Assembly: GCA_002869015.1 (NCBI GenBank)
Contig: PKTT01000046.1
Coordinates: 1 to 39,649 of the forward strand
Reading direction: 5' to 3'
From: Deltaproteobacteria bacterium
GTDB taxonomy: Bacteria; Desulfobacterota; Deferrisomatia; Deferrisomatales; BM512
Length of the DNA stretch: 39,649 nt
Below are positions 1 to 7,870 of this stretch, one piece after another. The position numbers and the translations under genes are program-made. The first letter of the stretch is position 1. Every line of letters starts with the position of its first letter. The notes beneath the pieces were generated by a model. It had not been told where the DNA came from. It saw only the letters and a list, made by a program, of their open reading frames with translations, and ran no database searches.

Positions 1-644
1 AGCTGATAAAAGAGGGTTATGGCGCGCTCCATCAGGACCCGGTCGAGGCCCGGGTGGTGAACCTCGACTATCTGCTTCATCTGGTGCTCATCGGGAAAAT
101 CGATGTAGTGGAATACGCAGCGCCTTAAAAAGGCATCGGGGAGCTCTTTTTCGGAGTTGGAGGTTATTATTGTTACTGGGCGCTTTTTGGCCGCGACCTC
201 CTCGCCCGTCTCAAGCACCTCGAAGGACATCTCGTCAAGCTCATGGAGCAGATCGTTGGGAAACTCCACATCCGCCTTGTCAACCTCGTCGATCAAGAGC
301 ACCACGGGCTCCTCGGCGGCAAAGGCGCGCCCAAGGGGTCCAAGCTTAATGTAGCGAGAGATATCGCGCACGTCGCCGTCACCAAAGCGTGCATCGTTGA
401 GGCGCGCCACTGTGTCATAGGTATAGAGCCCCTCCCTTGCTTTGGTTGTGGACTTGACGTTCCAGATAACCAACTTCTGGTCGAGGGCCTTGGCGATGTG
501 GTGGGCGAGCAGCGTCTTCCCCGTGCCCGGCTCTCCTTTAATCAAAAGGGGGCGTTCAAGGGCCACAGCCACATTTACCGCTGACTGAAGCTCCGATGAT
601 GCAATATACCCCTCTGTTCCCGTGAACTTGTTGAAACTTTCCAT
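1..644 (-). CDS. MoxR-family AAA+ ATPase (3' part cut by window edge)
   Basis: About 214 N-terminal residues are visible; the gene continues beyond base 1. The Walker A motif GEPGTGKT lies near residue 40. The Walker B segment VVLLIDEVDKAD follows, and the sensor-1 region (TIITSN) and arginine-finger region (DAFLRRC) are both present. The order and spacing match MoxR-type AAA+ ATPases, which act as chaperones for assembly or metal loading of partner enzymes, often with a VWA-domain protein encoded next door. Any VWA partner would be beyond the left edge and cannot be seen. The start is the ATG at 644, with AAGG about 7 bases upstream. The family call is firm; the substrate is unknown. Confidence 0.9.
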   Translation of the reverse strand, partial: MESFNKFTGTEGYIASSELQSAVNVAVALERPLLIKGEPGTGKTLLAHHIAKALDQKLVIWNVKSTTKAREGLYTYDTVARLNDARFGDGDVRDISRYIKLGPLGRAFAAEEPVVLLIDEVDKADVEFPNDLLHELDEMSFEVLETGEEVAAKKRPVTIITSNSEKELPDAFLRRCVFHYIDFPDEHQMKQIVEVHHPGLDRVLMERAITLFYQ

Positions 645-673
645 AAAACACCTTGCATTTTTGTAGGGTTGAA

Positions 674-703
674 ATTATAGTTTAATTGTTACTTATTTAG
701 TAA
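674..703 (-). promoter_or_regulatory. Possible promoter for the moxR-like gene
   Basis: On the minus strand a perfect -10 hexamer TATAAT (674-679) sits about 30 bases before the start codon. An 18-base spacer separates it from a poor -35 match, TTACTA (698-703). The region is much richer in A+T than the surrounding genes. A small inverted repeat (TTACT, 5-base gap, AGTAA; 689-703) overlaps it and could be an operator. Only the -10 is a strong match. Confidence 0.35.
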
Positions 704-721
704 TAGTTGAAACCCATCCTA

Positions 722-739
722 CAGGGTAGAGATACCCTG
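722..739 (+). other. Perfect 7-bp hairpin with GAGA tetraloop in a leader region
   Basis: CAGGGTA, a GAGA loop and TACCCTG form a perfect stem with a GNRA-type tetraloop. It lies about 90 bases upstream of the zinc-ribbon gene at 830. No U-run follows, so it is not an intrinsic terminator. I could not match it to a riboswitch class I know. It may be a structured part of the 5' leader or chance. Confidence 0.4.
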
Positions 740-829
740 GGCAAGTAAAACGTTACACTGAAAGGTACACCTAAAAGCGCTTGGCAGTCCACGGAGGAGC
801 GGATTTTTTGGTGTTGAAAGGAGTCCAGG

Positions 830-1405
830 ATGAGCAAATGCCCCGGTCAGGACACAGCTTCCTGGGGATATGACGCAATCTTCGACGTAGAATGCCCCAA
901 GTGCCACGCCCCGGTCGAGTTCTTTAAGGATGAGATGCGCAGGAAGTGCCATAGCTGCGGCGAGAGGGTATTCAACGACAGAATGGACCTAGGCTGCGCA
1001 AAATGGTGTCCATCGGCGGAGGCTTGCATCGGCGCGGACTCTCTAAAGGATTTCAAGGTTAATGAGAAGCGTAAGGAGCGCCGTGAAGAGTTCCGCGAGC
1101 TACTTGAGCACGCCGAGGGGGATGAGGGCGTAATAGAGCTCTTCAAAACCCTCTACGGAGAATATCCAAAGGATGACGCGCTCTTTGACACCAACCGCCT
1201 GGCAACGGTGCAGGAGCGAGACGAGGCGCTCTTTAAACGCGCCACCGCAGCTTTCAGGAGCTACCTGGACAGAAAAGCAGAGTCCGCCGAGGCTGAGATA
1301 AAAGCGCGTGAGCGCACCGCGAAGATGCTGGAAAACGATCAGTACAAGAAACGTAAGGCGGAGCTTGAAGCGGCGAAGGCCGAGAAGAGCCTTGACACTC
1401 ACTGA
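830..1405 (+). CDS. Zinc-ribbon protein with long charged C-terminal helix region, function unknown
   Basis: This 191-residue protein begins with a cysteine-rich region of about 70 residues. Pairs CPKC (22-25) and CHSC (40-43) form a classic zinc ribbon. An extra Cys at residue 4 and a trailing cluster at about 56, 60 and 66 could bind a second metal. The rest, from about 73 to 191, is rich in Lys, Glu, Arg and Ala and is probably helical or coiled coil. I recall similar N-terminal modules in deltaproteobacterial proteins, some fused to other domains, but cannot confirm this here. The start is an ATG preceded by AAGGAG. A small ferredoxin gene lies 74 bases downstream on the same strand. No enzymatic motif is visible. 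Confidence 0.8.
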   Translation: MSKCPGQDTASWGYDAIFDVECPKCHAPVEFFKDEMRRKCHSCGERVFNDRMDLGCAKWCPSAEACIGADSLKDFKVNEKRKERREEFRELLEHAEGDEGVIELFKTLYGEYPKDDALFDTNRLATVQERDEALFKRATAAFRSYLDRKAESAEAEIKARERTAKMLENDQYKKRKAELEAAKAEKSLDTH

Positions 1406-1479
1406 TCCATCGGTCATTCTTCGCACTTGATTATCAATTACGGGGGTATTTTACCCGCCAAACAAGAAGGAATGGTATT

Positions 1480-1650
1480 ATGGCATTCGTTATTACAGAC
1501 GCCTGCGAAGGCTGCGGCACCTGCCTGGAGGCATGCCCCGTCGATGCTATCTCAGAGAACGACGGCGCCTACTCCATCGACGCTGAGACCTGCGTCGATT
1601 GCGGCACTTGCGCTGAAGAGTGTCCCCTTGATGCCTGCGAACAGGCGTAA
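1480..1650 (+). CDS. Small 2[4Fe-4S] ferredoxin (56 aa)
   Basis: This short protein carries two complete cluster motifs. The first is CEGCGTCLEACP, near residues 9-20; the second is CVDCGTCAEECP, near 38-49. Both follow the CxxCxxCxxxCP pattern of clostridial-type bacterial ferredoxins, which carry low-potential electrons in the cytoplasm. The length of 56 residues is typical of the family. The ATG at 1480 follows a purine-rich AAGAAGGA Shine-Dalgarno sequence. A strong intrinsic terminator begins 21 bases after the stop codon. hypF follows, so a link to hydrogen metabolism is possible, but ferredoxins of this type serve many enzymes. Confidence 0.93.
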   Translation: MAFVITDACEGCGTCLEACPVDAISENDGAYSIDAETCVDCGTCAEECPLDACEQA

Positions 1651-1671
1651 GGAAGCGATATCTTCACATAG

Positions 1672-1700
1672 GAGCCGGGGCCATTCGCCCCGGCTCTTTT
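1672..1700 (+). terminator. Intrinsic terminator after ferredoxin
   Basis: A perfect 10-bp stem (GAGCCGGGGC / GCCCCGGCTC) with a 5-base loop is followed at once by TTTT and an A/T-rich tail. It lies only 19 bases before the hypF start codon. hypF transcription must therefore start inside the ferredoxin region, read through this structure, or be controlled by it. Confidence 0.9.
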
Positions 1701-1718
1701 AATTTTGCGGAGAGAATT

Positions 1719-4037
1719 TTGCCAGGTGGGGTCAAGAGGGTCCGATTTCTAGTTCGAGGAATAGTGCAGGGGGTCGGCTTCAGGCCCTTTGTCTCAAAGA
1801 CCGCCACGCGCCTTGGCCTCTTCGGCACCGTCGCCAACACCACCCGAGGGGTGGTGATAGAGGTCGAGGGCAGTCTGGAGAAGATAAGAGCCTTCGAGAT
1901 TGCCCTTACCGGAAATCCTCCCAAGGCCTCAAAGATACTCTCCATTGATGAGGAGGAGCTAGCGCCCCTCAAGGATAGCTCCCCATTTAAAATTCTGGCC
2001 TCCCGCGAAGACCCGATAGCCTCGGTTGTTATCCCTCCCGACATCGCAACCTGCGCCGAGTGCGCCCGTGAAATTCTCGACCCCGGTGACCGCCGCTACG
2101 ACTACCCCTTCACCAACTGCACCGACTGCGGCCCCCGCTACTCAATTATCGGGGGGGTTCCCTATGACCGCGCCCTAACGGCGATGGCGGCCTTCAAACT
2201 CTGCGCCGATTGTGAGCGGGAGTATTCGCACCCCGCCATGCGCCGCTTCCACGCTCAGCCTAACGCCTGCCCGAAATGCGGCCCGAAACTTAGCGCTTTA
2301 AGGCCCGACGGAAGGGAGGTTGCCGGAGAGCCTCTGGATATAGCCGCCAAAGCCCTAAAAGAGGGCAAAATAGTAGCGCTCCTCGGGCTGGGAGGTTTTC
2401 ACCTCGCGGTGGACGCACAAAACGAGGAAGCGGTAGCGCTCTTGAGGGAGCGCAAAAACAGGCCCGCCAAACCCTTCGCGGTCATGACGAAAGATATTTC
2501 CAGCGCCCGCCGTTTGGCCCACCTCTCCGGCGACGCGGTTGAGCTGATGACCTCCGCCGCCGCTCCTATCTATCTCACGGAGGCAAGGGATAAGAGCCCC
2601 CTCGCCCCCTCGGTAGCGCCCGGCCAAAGCGCAGTAGGCCTGTTTCTTCCATACACGCCCCTCAACATCCTCCTCTTTGAGCGCGGCGATTGCCCCCCCG
2701 CGCTGGTTATGACCAGCGGAAACCGCTCAGATGAACCGATAATCTCCACTTGGGAGAAGGCGCGTGAGAGGCTGGCCGGGGTTGTCGACCTCTTCATCAT
2801 CCACAACCGACCGATTCTCCACCCTATCGACGACTCCGTGGTCAAGGGGTTTGAGCTCGGGAGCATACCGGTGAGGCGCGCGCGTGGCTATGCCCCGGTG
2901 CCAATCCCCCTCCCCTACGGGGACGCCGATGGCCAGGTGCTTCTCGGGGCGGGGGCCGAGCTGATGAACACCTACGCGATCCTAAGAGGTGAGCTGGCCT
3001 TCGTCGGGCCCCACGTGGGTGACCTTAAAAACCCCGACACAGTCGAAAGCTACACAAGGGGAATCAGCAACCTTGAAAAGCTCCTCAAAGTTGAGGTTGA
3101 GGGGGTAGTTTGCGATATGCACCCCTCCTACCGCTCAACCATCTTCGCCAAGGAGCTCGCCTCCAAGGGAGTTGGCCTCCTTGAAGTCCAGCACCACGAA
3201 GCGCACGCGGCGACGGTGATGGCGGAAAACTCCTTTGATGGAGAGGGGGTAGTGCTGGCGCTAGACGGAACGGGCCTCGGCCATGACGGCACGATTTGGG
3301 GCTGTGAGATATTCTCGGGCAGGCCGGGGAGCTTTAAACGGGTGGGAAGCCTCGCCACTGTGCCGATGCCCGGCGGCGACCGCGCCGCTAAGGAGCCGTG
3401 GCGGATGGCGGCGGCGCATCTCAGGAGGGTCCAAGGCGAAAAGTGGATTGAGACCCCCCTCCCCGCCTTCACCTCTATGGAGCGGCGGGACCTTGAGCTA
3501 CTGGAAGCGATAATGGCGCGTGGACTAAACTCCCCCCTCACCTCCTCGGCGGGGAGGCTCTTCGACGCCGCGGCGGCGATAACGCTTGGCTTTACCGGTG
3601 AGATGAAATATTCGGCGCATGCGCCGATGTTGCTTGAGGCATATGGACGGCGCGCCAAAGCACCAAGACGCTATGAGGTCGATGGAATAGCGCTGGAAGA
3701 TGGCTTTATAACGATTGACGCCGCAGGACTACTTGTGGAGATGGAGGCTGATATTTTAAGGGGACGCGCCGCCGCCGAGGTCGCCCTGGGCTTTCACCAC
3801 TGGCTTGGCGAGACCCTCGTTGAGGCGGCCTTTCAGATAGCCGAGCGTAATGGGCAGAGTGACCTCTTCCTGACAGGAGGCGTCTTTACAAACGCAATTC
3901 TCACCTTAGTTGTCGAGAGGGCGGCGAAAGCCAAGGGGCTCAGGGTACACCGCCACAAGCTCCTCCCGCCGGGTGACAACTCCATCTCCTATGGACAGCT
4001 GGCATGGGCCAAGATGAGCGGCGCCGATTTCAAATAA
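1719..4037 (+). CDS. hypF: Carbamoyltransferase HypF, [NiFe]-hydrogenase maturation
   Basis: HypF uses carbamoyl phosphate and ATP to make the thiocarbamate on HypE, the source of the cyanide ligands of [NiFe] hydrogenases. All domains are present in 772 residues. The acylphosphatase domain comes first (GIVQGVGFRPFV, about 14-25). Two zinc fingers follow, with Cys pairs at 112/115, 134/137, 162/165 and 184/187. A YrdC-like domain comes next. Last is a Kae1-like carbamoyltransferase domain with QHHEAHA and the nucleotide-site segment LDGTGLGHDG. Length is usual for the family. The start is a TTG at 1719 with GGAGAG just upstream. hypC, D, E, A and B are not in the window, so hypF is separated from them, and a terminator precedes it closely. 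Confidence 0.97.
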   Translation: MPGGVKRVRFLVRGIVQGVGFRPFVSKTATRLGLFGTVANTTRGVVIEVEGSLEKIRAFEIALTGNPPKASKILSIDEEELAPLKDSSPFKILASREDPIASVVIPPDIATCAECAREILDPGDRRYDYPFTNCTDCGPRYSIIGGVPYDRALTAMAAFKLCADCEREYSHPAMRRFHAQPNACPKCGPKLSALRPDGREVAGEPLDIAAKALKEGKIVALLGLGGFHLAVDAQNEEAVALLRERKNRPAKPFAVMTKDISSARRLAHLSGDAVELMTSAAAPIYLTEARDKSPLAPSVAPGQSAVGLFLPYTPLNILLFERGDCPPALVMTSGNRSDEPIISTWEKARERLAGVVDLFIIHNRPILHPIDDSVVKGFELGSIPVRRARGYAPVPIPLPYGDADGQVLLGAGAELMNTYAILRGELAFVGPHVGDLKNPDTVESYTRGISNLEKLLKVEVEGVVCDMHPSYRSTIFAKELASKGVGLLEVQHHEAHAATVMAENSFDGEGVVLALDGTGLGHDGTIWGCEIFSGRPGSFKRVGSLATVPMPGGDRAAKEPWRMAAAHLRRVQGEKWIETPLPAFTSMERRDLELLEAIMARGLNSPLTSSAGRLFDAAAAITLGFTGEMKYSAHAPMLLEAYGRRAKAPRRYEVDGIALEDGFITIDAAGLLVEMEADILRGRAAAEVALGFHHWLGETLVEAAFQIAERNGQSDLFLTGGVFTNAILTLVVERAAKAKGLRVHRHKLLPPGDNSISYGQLAWAKMSGADFK

Positions 4038-4069
4038 AATACGCTGGCGTGTTATGATGTCGATTAATG

Positions 4070-4396
4070 CTAGGGCTTGAAGGTGCGTCCGCCGACGCAA
4101 TTATAGCGATGAAGCTCTGTCGGGTAGCTGCGGCAGATATGGGGCTTTGTCCTGTGGATAGCGCATAGGGCGTGTAGGGAGCCGCCATTCTTAACGCGGC
4201 CAAGATGAGGGCAGTGGTCAAGGTGCTCGCCGGTTTCGGGTTCGAGCCATAGAAGCCCATCCTCACCCACCATGGCGAGGAGGTCACCTCTTCCCTCAAC
4301 CCTCCAGCGCTCAAGGTCCCCGGCATCGGCGGTCAGGGTGAAGCCATAGAGGTCACAGCAGATACCGCAGGCAGCGCATTCGTTTGGGGGTTTCAT
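4070..4396 (-). CDS. YkgJ-family cysteine cluster protein
   Basis: The 108-residue protein opens with CAACGICC, the CxxCxxCC cluster that defines the YkgJ / zinc- or iron-chelating family. Further conserved-type residues follow: DHCPHL, CAIHRTKPHICRSYP and a C-terminal Cys. The family is thought to bind a metal or Fe-S centre; its biochemical role is largely unknown. The length is near the family norm. The start is the ATG at 4396 with GGAGG about 10 bases upstream. It converges with hypF (32-base gap) and diverges from the CPBP operon. Confidence 0.88.
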   Translation of the reverse strand: MKPPNECAACGICCDLYGFTLTADAGDLERWRVEGRGDLLAMVGEDGLLWLEPETGEHLDHCPHLGRVKNGGSLHALCAIHRTKPHICRSYPTELHRYNCVGGRTFKP

Positions 4397-4461
4397 ATTC
4401 GCCCGCCTCCACAGTAGACTTAGGTGAGCAACTTATACCCGACCTTAAGACGGGGGACAAC

Positions 4462-5049
4462 TTGAATTTTACAAACAAAGAGGTTGAGCCGCGCGCCGCT
4501 CACCCGATGACGCGGGTCGCCATCGCCTATGGATTGGCAATGGTGATAGGGCTTATCCTCCTGAGCAAATTAAGGGAGCCTGTCTCCTATTACGGAGTAA
4601 CTACTGGGCTTGGCTTTTTTCTCGGCAAGGAGCCCCTGCTCTCCCTTACATGGGGCGCCGCAGGCGGCGTGGCGCTGGCCCTTACAAGCGAGCTCGCTTC
4701 AAGATATACAAGGTGGGGGCGCGCTATTGAGCGGATGCTCCTCACCCTGGTCGGGCGGATGCACCCCCTTGACGCGCTGCTCCTCGCCCTTTTAAGCGCC
4801 TCCGGCGAGGAGCTTCTATTTCGGGGAGTGCTCCTGCCTTACGTGGGGCTTTTGCCCTCCGCGATCCTCTTTGGCGCGCTGCACATAGTCCCGCGAAAGC
4901 ATCTGTGGGTGTGGTCTATATGGGCAGCGCTAGCAGGCCTTTTGCTCGGCTACCTTGCAATCGCGACGAAGGGCCTCGTGGCGCCCATAACCGCTCACTT
5001 TGTCGTCAACTTCATCGGGCTCCTCTACGCGGGGCGAAGGAGGAGATAG
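4462..5049 (+). CDS. CPBP-family intramembrane glutamic endopeptidase (Abi/Rce1-like)
   Basis: From the TTG at 4462 the protein has 195 residues and several hydrophobic segments. It shows the CPBP motifs in order: EELLFRG with the glutamate pair at 116-117 and Arg 121, a His in FGALHIV (141), and HFVVN (179-183). Bacterial members cleave membrane-bound substrates and have been linked to bacteriocin self-immunity and protein processing; no target is evident here. The frame is open back to a TTG at 4384, but that start would overlap the divergent ykgJ gene. TTG 4462 has GGGGG five bases upstream; ATG 4507 is another option. The stop TAG touches the next ATG, so the genes are probably co-translated. 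Confidence 0.85.
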   Translation: MNFTNKEVEPRAAHPMTRVAIAYGLAMVIGLILLSKLREPVSYYGVTTGLGFFLGKEPLLSLTWGAAGGVALALTSELASRYTRWGRAIERMLLTLVGRMHPLDALLLALLSASGEELLFRGVLLPYVGLLPSAILFGALHIVPRKHLWVWSIWAALAGLLLGYLAIATKGLVAPITAHFVVNFIGLLYAGRRRR

Positions 5050-5514
5050 ATGATCAATACTGAGATAGAGCGAAAGTTCCTCGTCGATACCGCGCTATTA
5101 CCCAAACTTAGCGGCGGCACGGAGATACGCCAGGCCTACCTCTCTTTGGACCCGACGGTGAGGCTCAGAATAAAGGGTGACCGCGCTTACATAACGGTAA
5201 AGTCGAAGGGCCTCGTAGAGAGAAAGGAGATCCAGGTGGAGATACCAATCGCCGAGTGCGAAGCGATGATGGAGCTTTGCCCCGAATCAACGATAATCAT
5301 TGAGAAGGAGCGCTTTGAGGTCAAACACAAGGGGAACCTTTGGGTAGTTGACTTCTTCCACGGCGCGCATGAGGGGCTTGTAATAGCCGAGATAGAGCTT
5401 GACAAAATCAACCAAGATGTTGAAATTCCCCCGTGGGCTCACCGGGAGGTAACCGGCGACCCATCATATTTAAACTCGAATCTGGCACTTTCAGGTGCAA
5501 AGCAAGGTGAATAG
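5050..5514 (+). CDS. CYTH domain protein (triphosphate tunnel metalloenzyme family)
   Basis: The N-terminus holds the signature ExExK as TEIERK (E5, E7, K9). It is followed by alternating charged beta strands with Arg, Lys and Glu residues (RLRIKG, YITVKSKG, EIQVEIP), as expected for the eight-stranded tunnel that binds triphosphates and metal. Length (154 residues) fits a single CYTH domain. Bacterial members include inorganic triphosphatases and class IV adenylate cyclases; the sequence alone does not separate these, and triphosphatase activity is the more common outcome. The gene starts directly at the stop of the CPBP gene and ends directly at the next start, so it is part of a packed operon. 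Confidence 0.9.
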   Translation: MINTEIERKFLVDTALLPKLSGGTEIRQAYLSLDPTVRLRIKGDRAYITVKSKGLVERKEIQVEIPIAECEAMMELCPESTIIIEKERFEVKHKGNLWVVDFFHGAHEGLVIAEIELDKINQDVEIPPWAHREVTGDPSYLNSNLALSGAKQGE

Positions 5515-5838
5515 ATGGTGACCAGGATCACCCCGCTGGATGTAATATCAGTATATATCGATGGCAACTTGGCCTTTTACGCGCGCGTTGAGGAGATACT
5601 CCCCGACGTCAAGAAGGGCTGGCTGAGGATGCGCTTCTTTGTCCTCAATCCCGCTCTGGAGGAGCAGGAGCTCACGTGGATCCTCGAACCCGCCCAAATT
5701 GAAGGAGAGGAGTTCACCATGGGCGGCACGCCAATCAGGATAGAGCGCCTCCCCGACCCCTCCTCCACGGAGACAAAAGAGGATGCGGATAGCGGAGAGG
5801 GCGGTCAGGTGATCTCCTTCACCTCCCGCAAGAGCTAA
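5515..5838 (+). CDS. Conserved-looking small protein, function unknown
   Basis: This 107-residue acidic protein begins at an ATG directly following the previous stop. The first 80 residues look like a compact beta-rich domain (VISVYIDG, LRMRFFVLN, LTWILEP, PIRIERLP). The tail is a low-complexity acidic linker ending in a short basic strand. I do not recognise the family, and no catalytic motif or membrane segment is visible. Its position between the CYTH and pseudouridine synthase genes, with no gap or a 2-base gap, says only that it is co-expressed with them. Confidence 0.7.
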   Translation: MVTRITPLDVISVYIDGNLAFYARVEEILPDVKKGWLRMRFFVLNPALEEQELTWILEPAQIEGEEFTMGGTPIRIERLPDPSSTETKEDADSGEGGQVISFTSRKS

Positions 5839-5840
5839 CC

Positions 5841-6587
5841 GTGAGCCAGGAAAAGAGCGCTAAGGAGCGCGGAGGGCCTAAGAAGAGCTCCAGAAGCTAC
5901 TTCACCATAATACATCAGGATTCCGACCTCATAGTCGCGGACAAGCGCGCGGGCGTGCTAACTGTTCCAATCCCCGGCAAGCAGTCGCGAAACCTTCAGG
6001 AGATGCTCTCCAAGTTCCTCTTAAAACAGAAGAGGGAGGCGTTGATCGTCCACCGGATAGACCGCTACACCTCTGGACTGGTGGTCTTCGCCAAGCACAA
6101 GCGCGCCCGTGAAAAGCTAGTGGCGCAGTTTCGCGCCCACACACCGGAGAGAACCTACCTCGCCTTGGCGCGCGGCGAATTCAAAGAGGATTCAGGGACA
6201 TTAAGGCACAACCTCGAGCTAACCCGAGACGGCTTCAGGCAGCGGGTGGTCAAAGAGGAGGGCACCCCAGCCGTAACCCATTACAAAGTGATTGAGCGCT
6301 TCAAGGGGGCTACGCTTCTTGAGGTGAAGCTGGATACGGGCCTTAAAAATCAGATACGAGTGCAGTTCGGCGCGGCGGGGCACCCCCTCGTCGGAGACAG
6401 GCACTACGCGGCATCCGAGGCGGGCGCCAAGCTCCTTGACAGGCAGGCGCTGCACGCATGGAAGCTCGCCTTCACCCACCCGACCAAAAACATTCGCGTC
6501 AGCTACGAAGCGCCTATACCCAACGACTTTGAATACGCCATAAAGTGGCTCAAGAGAGCTTCAAAAACTTCAAAGAAAGAAGGCTAG
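5841..6587 (+). CDS. RluA-family RNA pseudouridine synthase
   Basis: The protein (248 residues) contains the catalytic motif HRIDRYTSG with the nucleophilic aspartate at 74. It also has the family's later motifs: LALARG, KNQIRVQF and HPLVGDRHY. It lacks an N-terminal S4 domain; instead it has about 18 basic residues that could contact RNA. Such enzymes isomerise uridines in 23S rRNA or tRNA, and the exact target cannot be read from the sequence. The start is GTG at 5841. The stop overlaps by 4 bases the stop of the convergent zinc-ribbon gene. Confidence 0.93.
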   Translation: MSQEKSAKERGGPKKSSRSYFTIIHQDSDLIVADKRAGVLTVPIPGKQSRNLQEMLSKFLLKQKREALIVHRIDRYTSGLVVFAKHKRAREKLVAQFRAHTPERTYLALARGEFKEDSGTLRHNLELTRDGFRQRVVKEEGTPAVTHYKVIERFKGATLLEVKLDTGLKNQIRVQFGAAGHPLVGDRHYAASEAGAKLLDRQALHAWKLAFTHPTKNIRVSYEAPIPNDFEYAIKWLKRASKTSKKEG

Positions 6588-7861
6588 AGGGTAGCCCCCA
6601 CCTCAAGGGCGCGCCGGTCGATGGATTGGCCGCTCTCTTTGTGGAGGTACTCCCTCGCCCTGGGCTCAAAGGGGATGAAGATCAGCCGCGCCCGGACGCC
6701 TCTCAGCTCCGCCCCGGCTATCTTTGGCACCCGCCGCTCCTTGTCCGTAGTCATCTCGCAGAGAGCCACCTGAATGGCCTCCATGGCCTCCTTCAGGGGG
6801 AGCCTCACCGGCTCGGAGAGGAGCCGCCCCCTGCCCGGGGTCACTCGATGCTCCTCCTCCGCGAAGAATATTGTCGCCGTCTTGGCGAGCCTTAGGAAGA
6901 TCCTCGCGTTGACCTTAAAGGCGGGTATCAGAAAACCGGCAGCCTCCTTTTCCCACTCAGGCCTGGGCACCTTATAGGGGGCGCACCACCTCAAAAGGTC
7001 CGCCCGGCTCCTAATCCCGAGTTTTTCATCCTCAACATCGATGTGCCAGAAGGGAAAGAGGCGGGAGCTTTCAGCTATCTCGCCAAGTATGGCGTAGGGC
7101 ATTCTGGCGAAGGCATTTCCTCTGGGCCAAAAGGCGCGGTGGCAATGTTCGCAGAGGAGGACCTTGGCATTATGCTCAGGGGGCAGCGCGTGGCCGCAGT
7201 TGGGGCAGTCCAAGGCAAGGAAGCTGAGCTCCTTTGATTTGGGAGCCTCTGCGATCGCCCCCTTAAGCCTCTCTACCTCCTCCACGCTTAGCGAGTGTGC
7301 GCGGCCGCCGGGGAAAGCCTCCATCAGGAGGTGTTTTGAGCCCTCCTCCTTTAAAAAGAATGGGGCGTGGATAATCACCCGCTCCTCACCTATCAGGCGA
7401 GATATGAGGATATCCCCCTCTTCGTTGTAGAGGCGGTCAACGCCGCTCTCATCTGCGATTCTTGAGTGGGCCAGGGTTGCGGCGGGGGTATCGGGGGGCC
7501 AACTGGTGAGGTGCAGGGTGCATGCCTGGGGCCTCACCCCCAGATTCGCGGCGGAATTTATATGCTCGCAGGCGGGCGCGGTGAGGTCTACCAGACCTCC
7601 CTCCACTTTAAAATTTTCCCGATTGACTTTGAAGCGGACACCCCTAAGGCGCCAGTAGGGAAGGTGAAATATACGCTCGGACAGATATTCCTTATCCGCG
7701 GGCATCCTGTAGGAGAGTGGGCCCTCCGGGAGTACGTAGATCGAGCTTTTGCAAAAGCCGCACTCCAGAAGCTGGTCGCCGACCTCGGTATCCACCTCCC
7801 CGCCGCAGTTGGGGCAGGTGCCGGTGGCCGACCACCCTCCCGCTCCATTAAGGTGGCTCAA
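6584..7861 (-). CDS. Duplicated zinc-ribbon protein, partner of the SPFH protein
   Basis: This 425-residue soluble protein has two zinc ribbons: CPNC/CGFC at 16-37 and CPNC/CEHC at 219-240. Each is followed by a similar block. A P-aromatic-W motif comes about 50 residues after the first Cys (LPYWRL, FPFWHI), and a later hydrophobic strand ends in PF (IIHAPFF, LIFIPFE). The protein therefore looks like a tandem duplication of a unit of about 200 residues. The architecture recalls TFIIB-type zinc-ribbon proteins with PFW motifs, sometimes found beside SPFH/YdjI-like genes. No membrane segment or enzyme motif is seen. It starts 9 bases after the SPFH gene, so the two are almost certainly co-translated. 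Function unknown. Confidence 0.8.
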   Translation of the reverse strand: MSHLNGAGGWSATGTCPNCGGEVDTEVGDQLLECGFCKSSIYVLPEGPLSYRMPADKEYLSERIFHLPYWRLRGVRFKVNRENFKVEGGLVDLTAPACEHINSAANLGVRPQACTLHLTSWPPDTPAATLAHSRIADESGVDRLYNEEGDILISRLIGEERVIIHAPFFLKEEGSKHLLMEAFPGGRAHSLSVEEVERLKGAIAEAPKSKELSFLALDCPNCGHALPPEHNAKVLLCEHCHRAFWPRGNAFARMPYAILGEIAESSRLFPFWHIDVEDEKLGIRSRADLLRWCAPYKVPRPEWEKEAAGFLIPAFKVNARIFLRLAKTATIFFAEEEHRVTPGRGRLLSEPVRLPLKEAMEAIQVALCEMTTDKERRVPKIAGAELRGVRARLIFIPFEPRAREYLHKESGQSIDRRALEVGATL

Positions 7862-7870
7862 TACCCCGCC

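Noticed and set aside
4384-4461. Longer CPBP protein starting at TTG 4384
   Set aside because: It would overlap the divergent ykgJ start and has no ribosome site.
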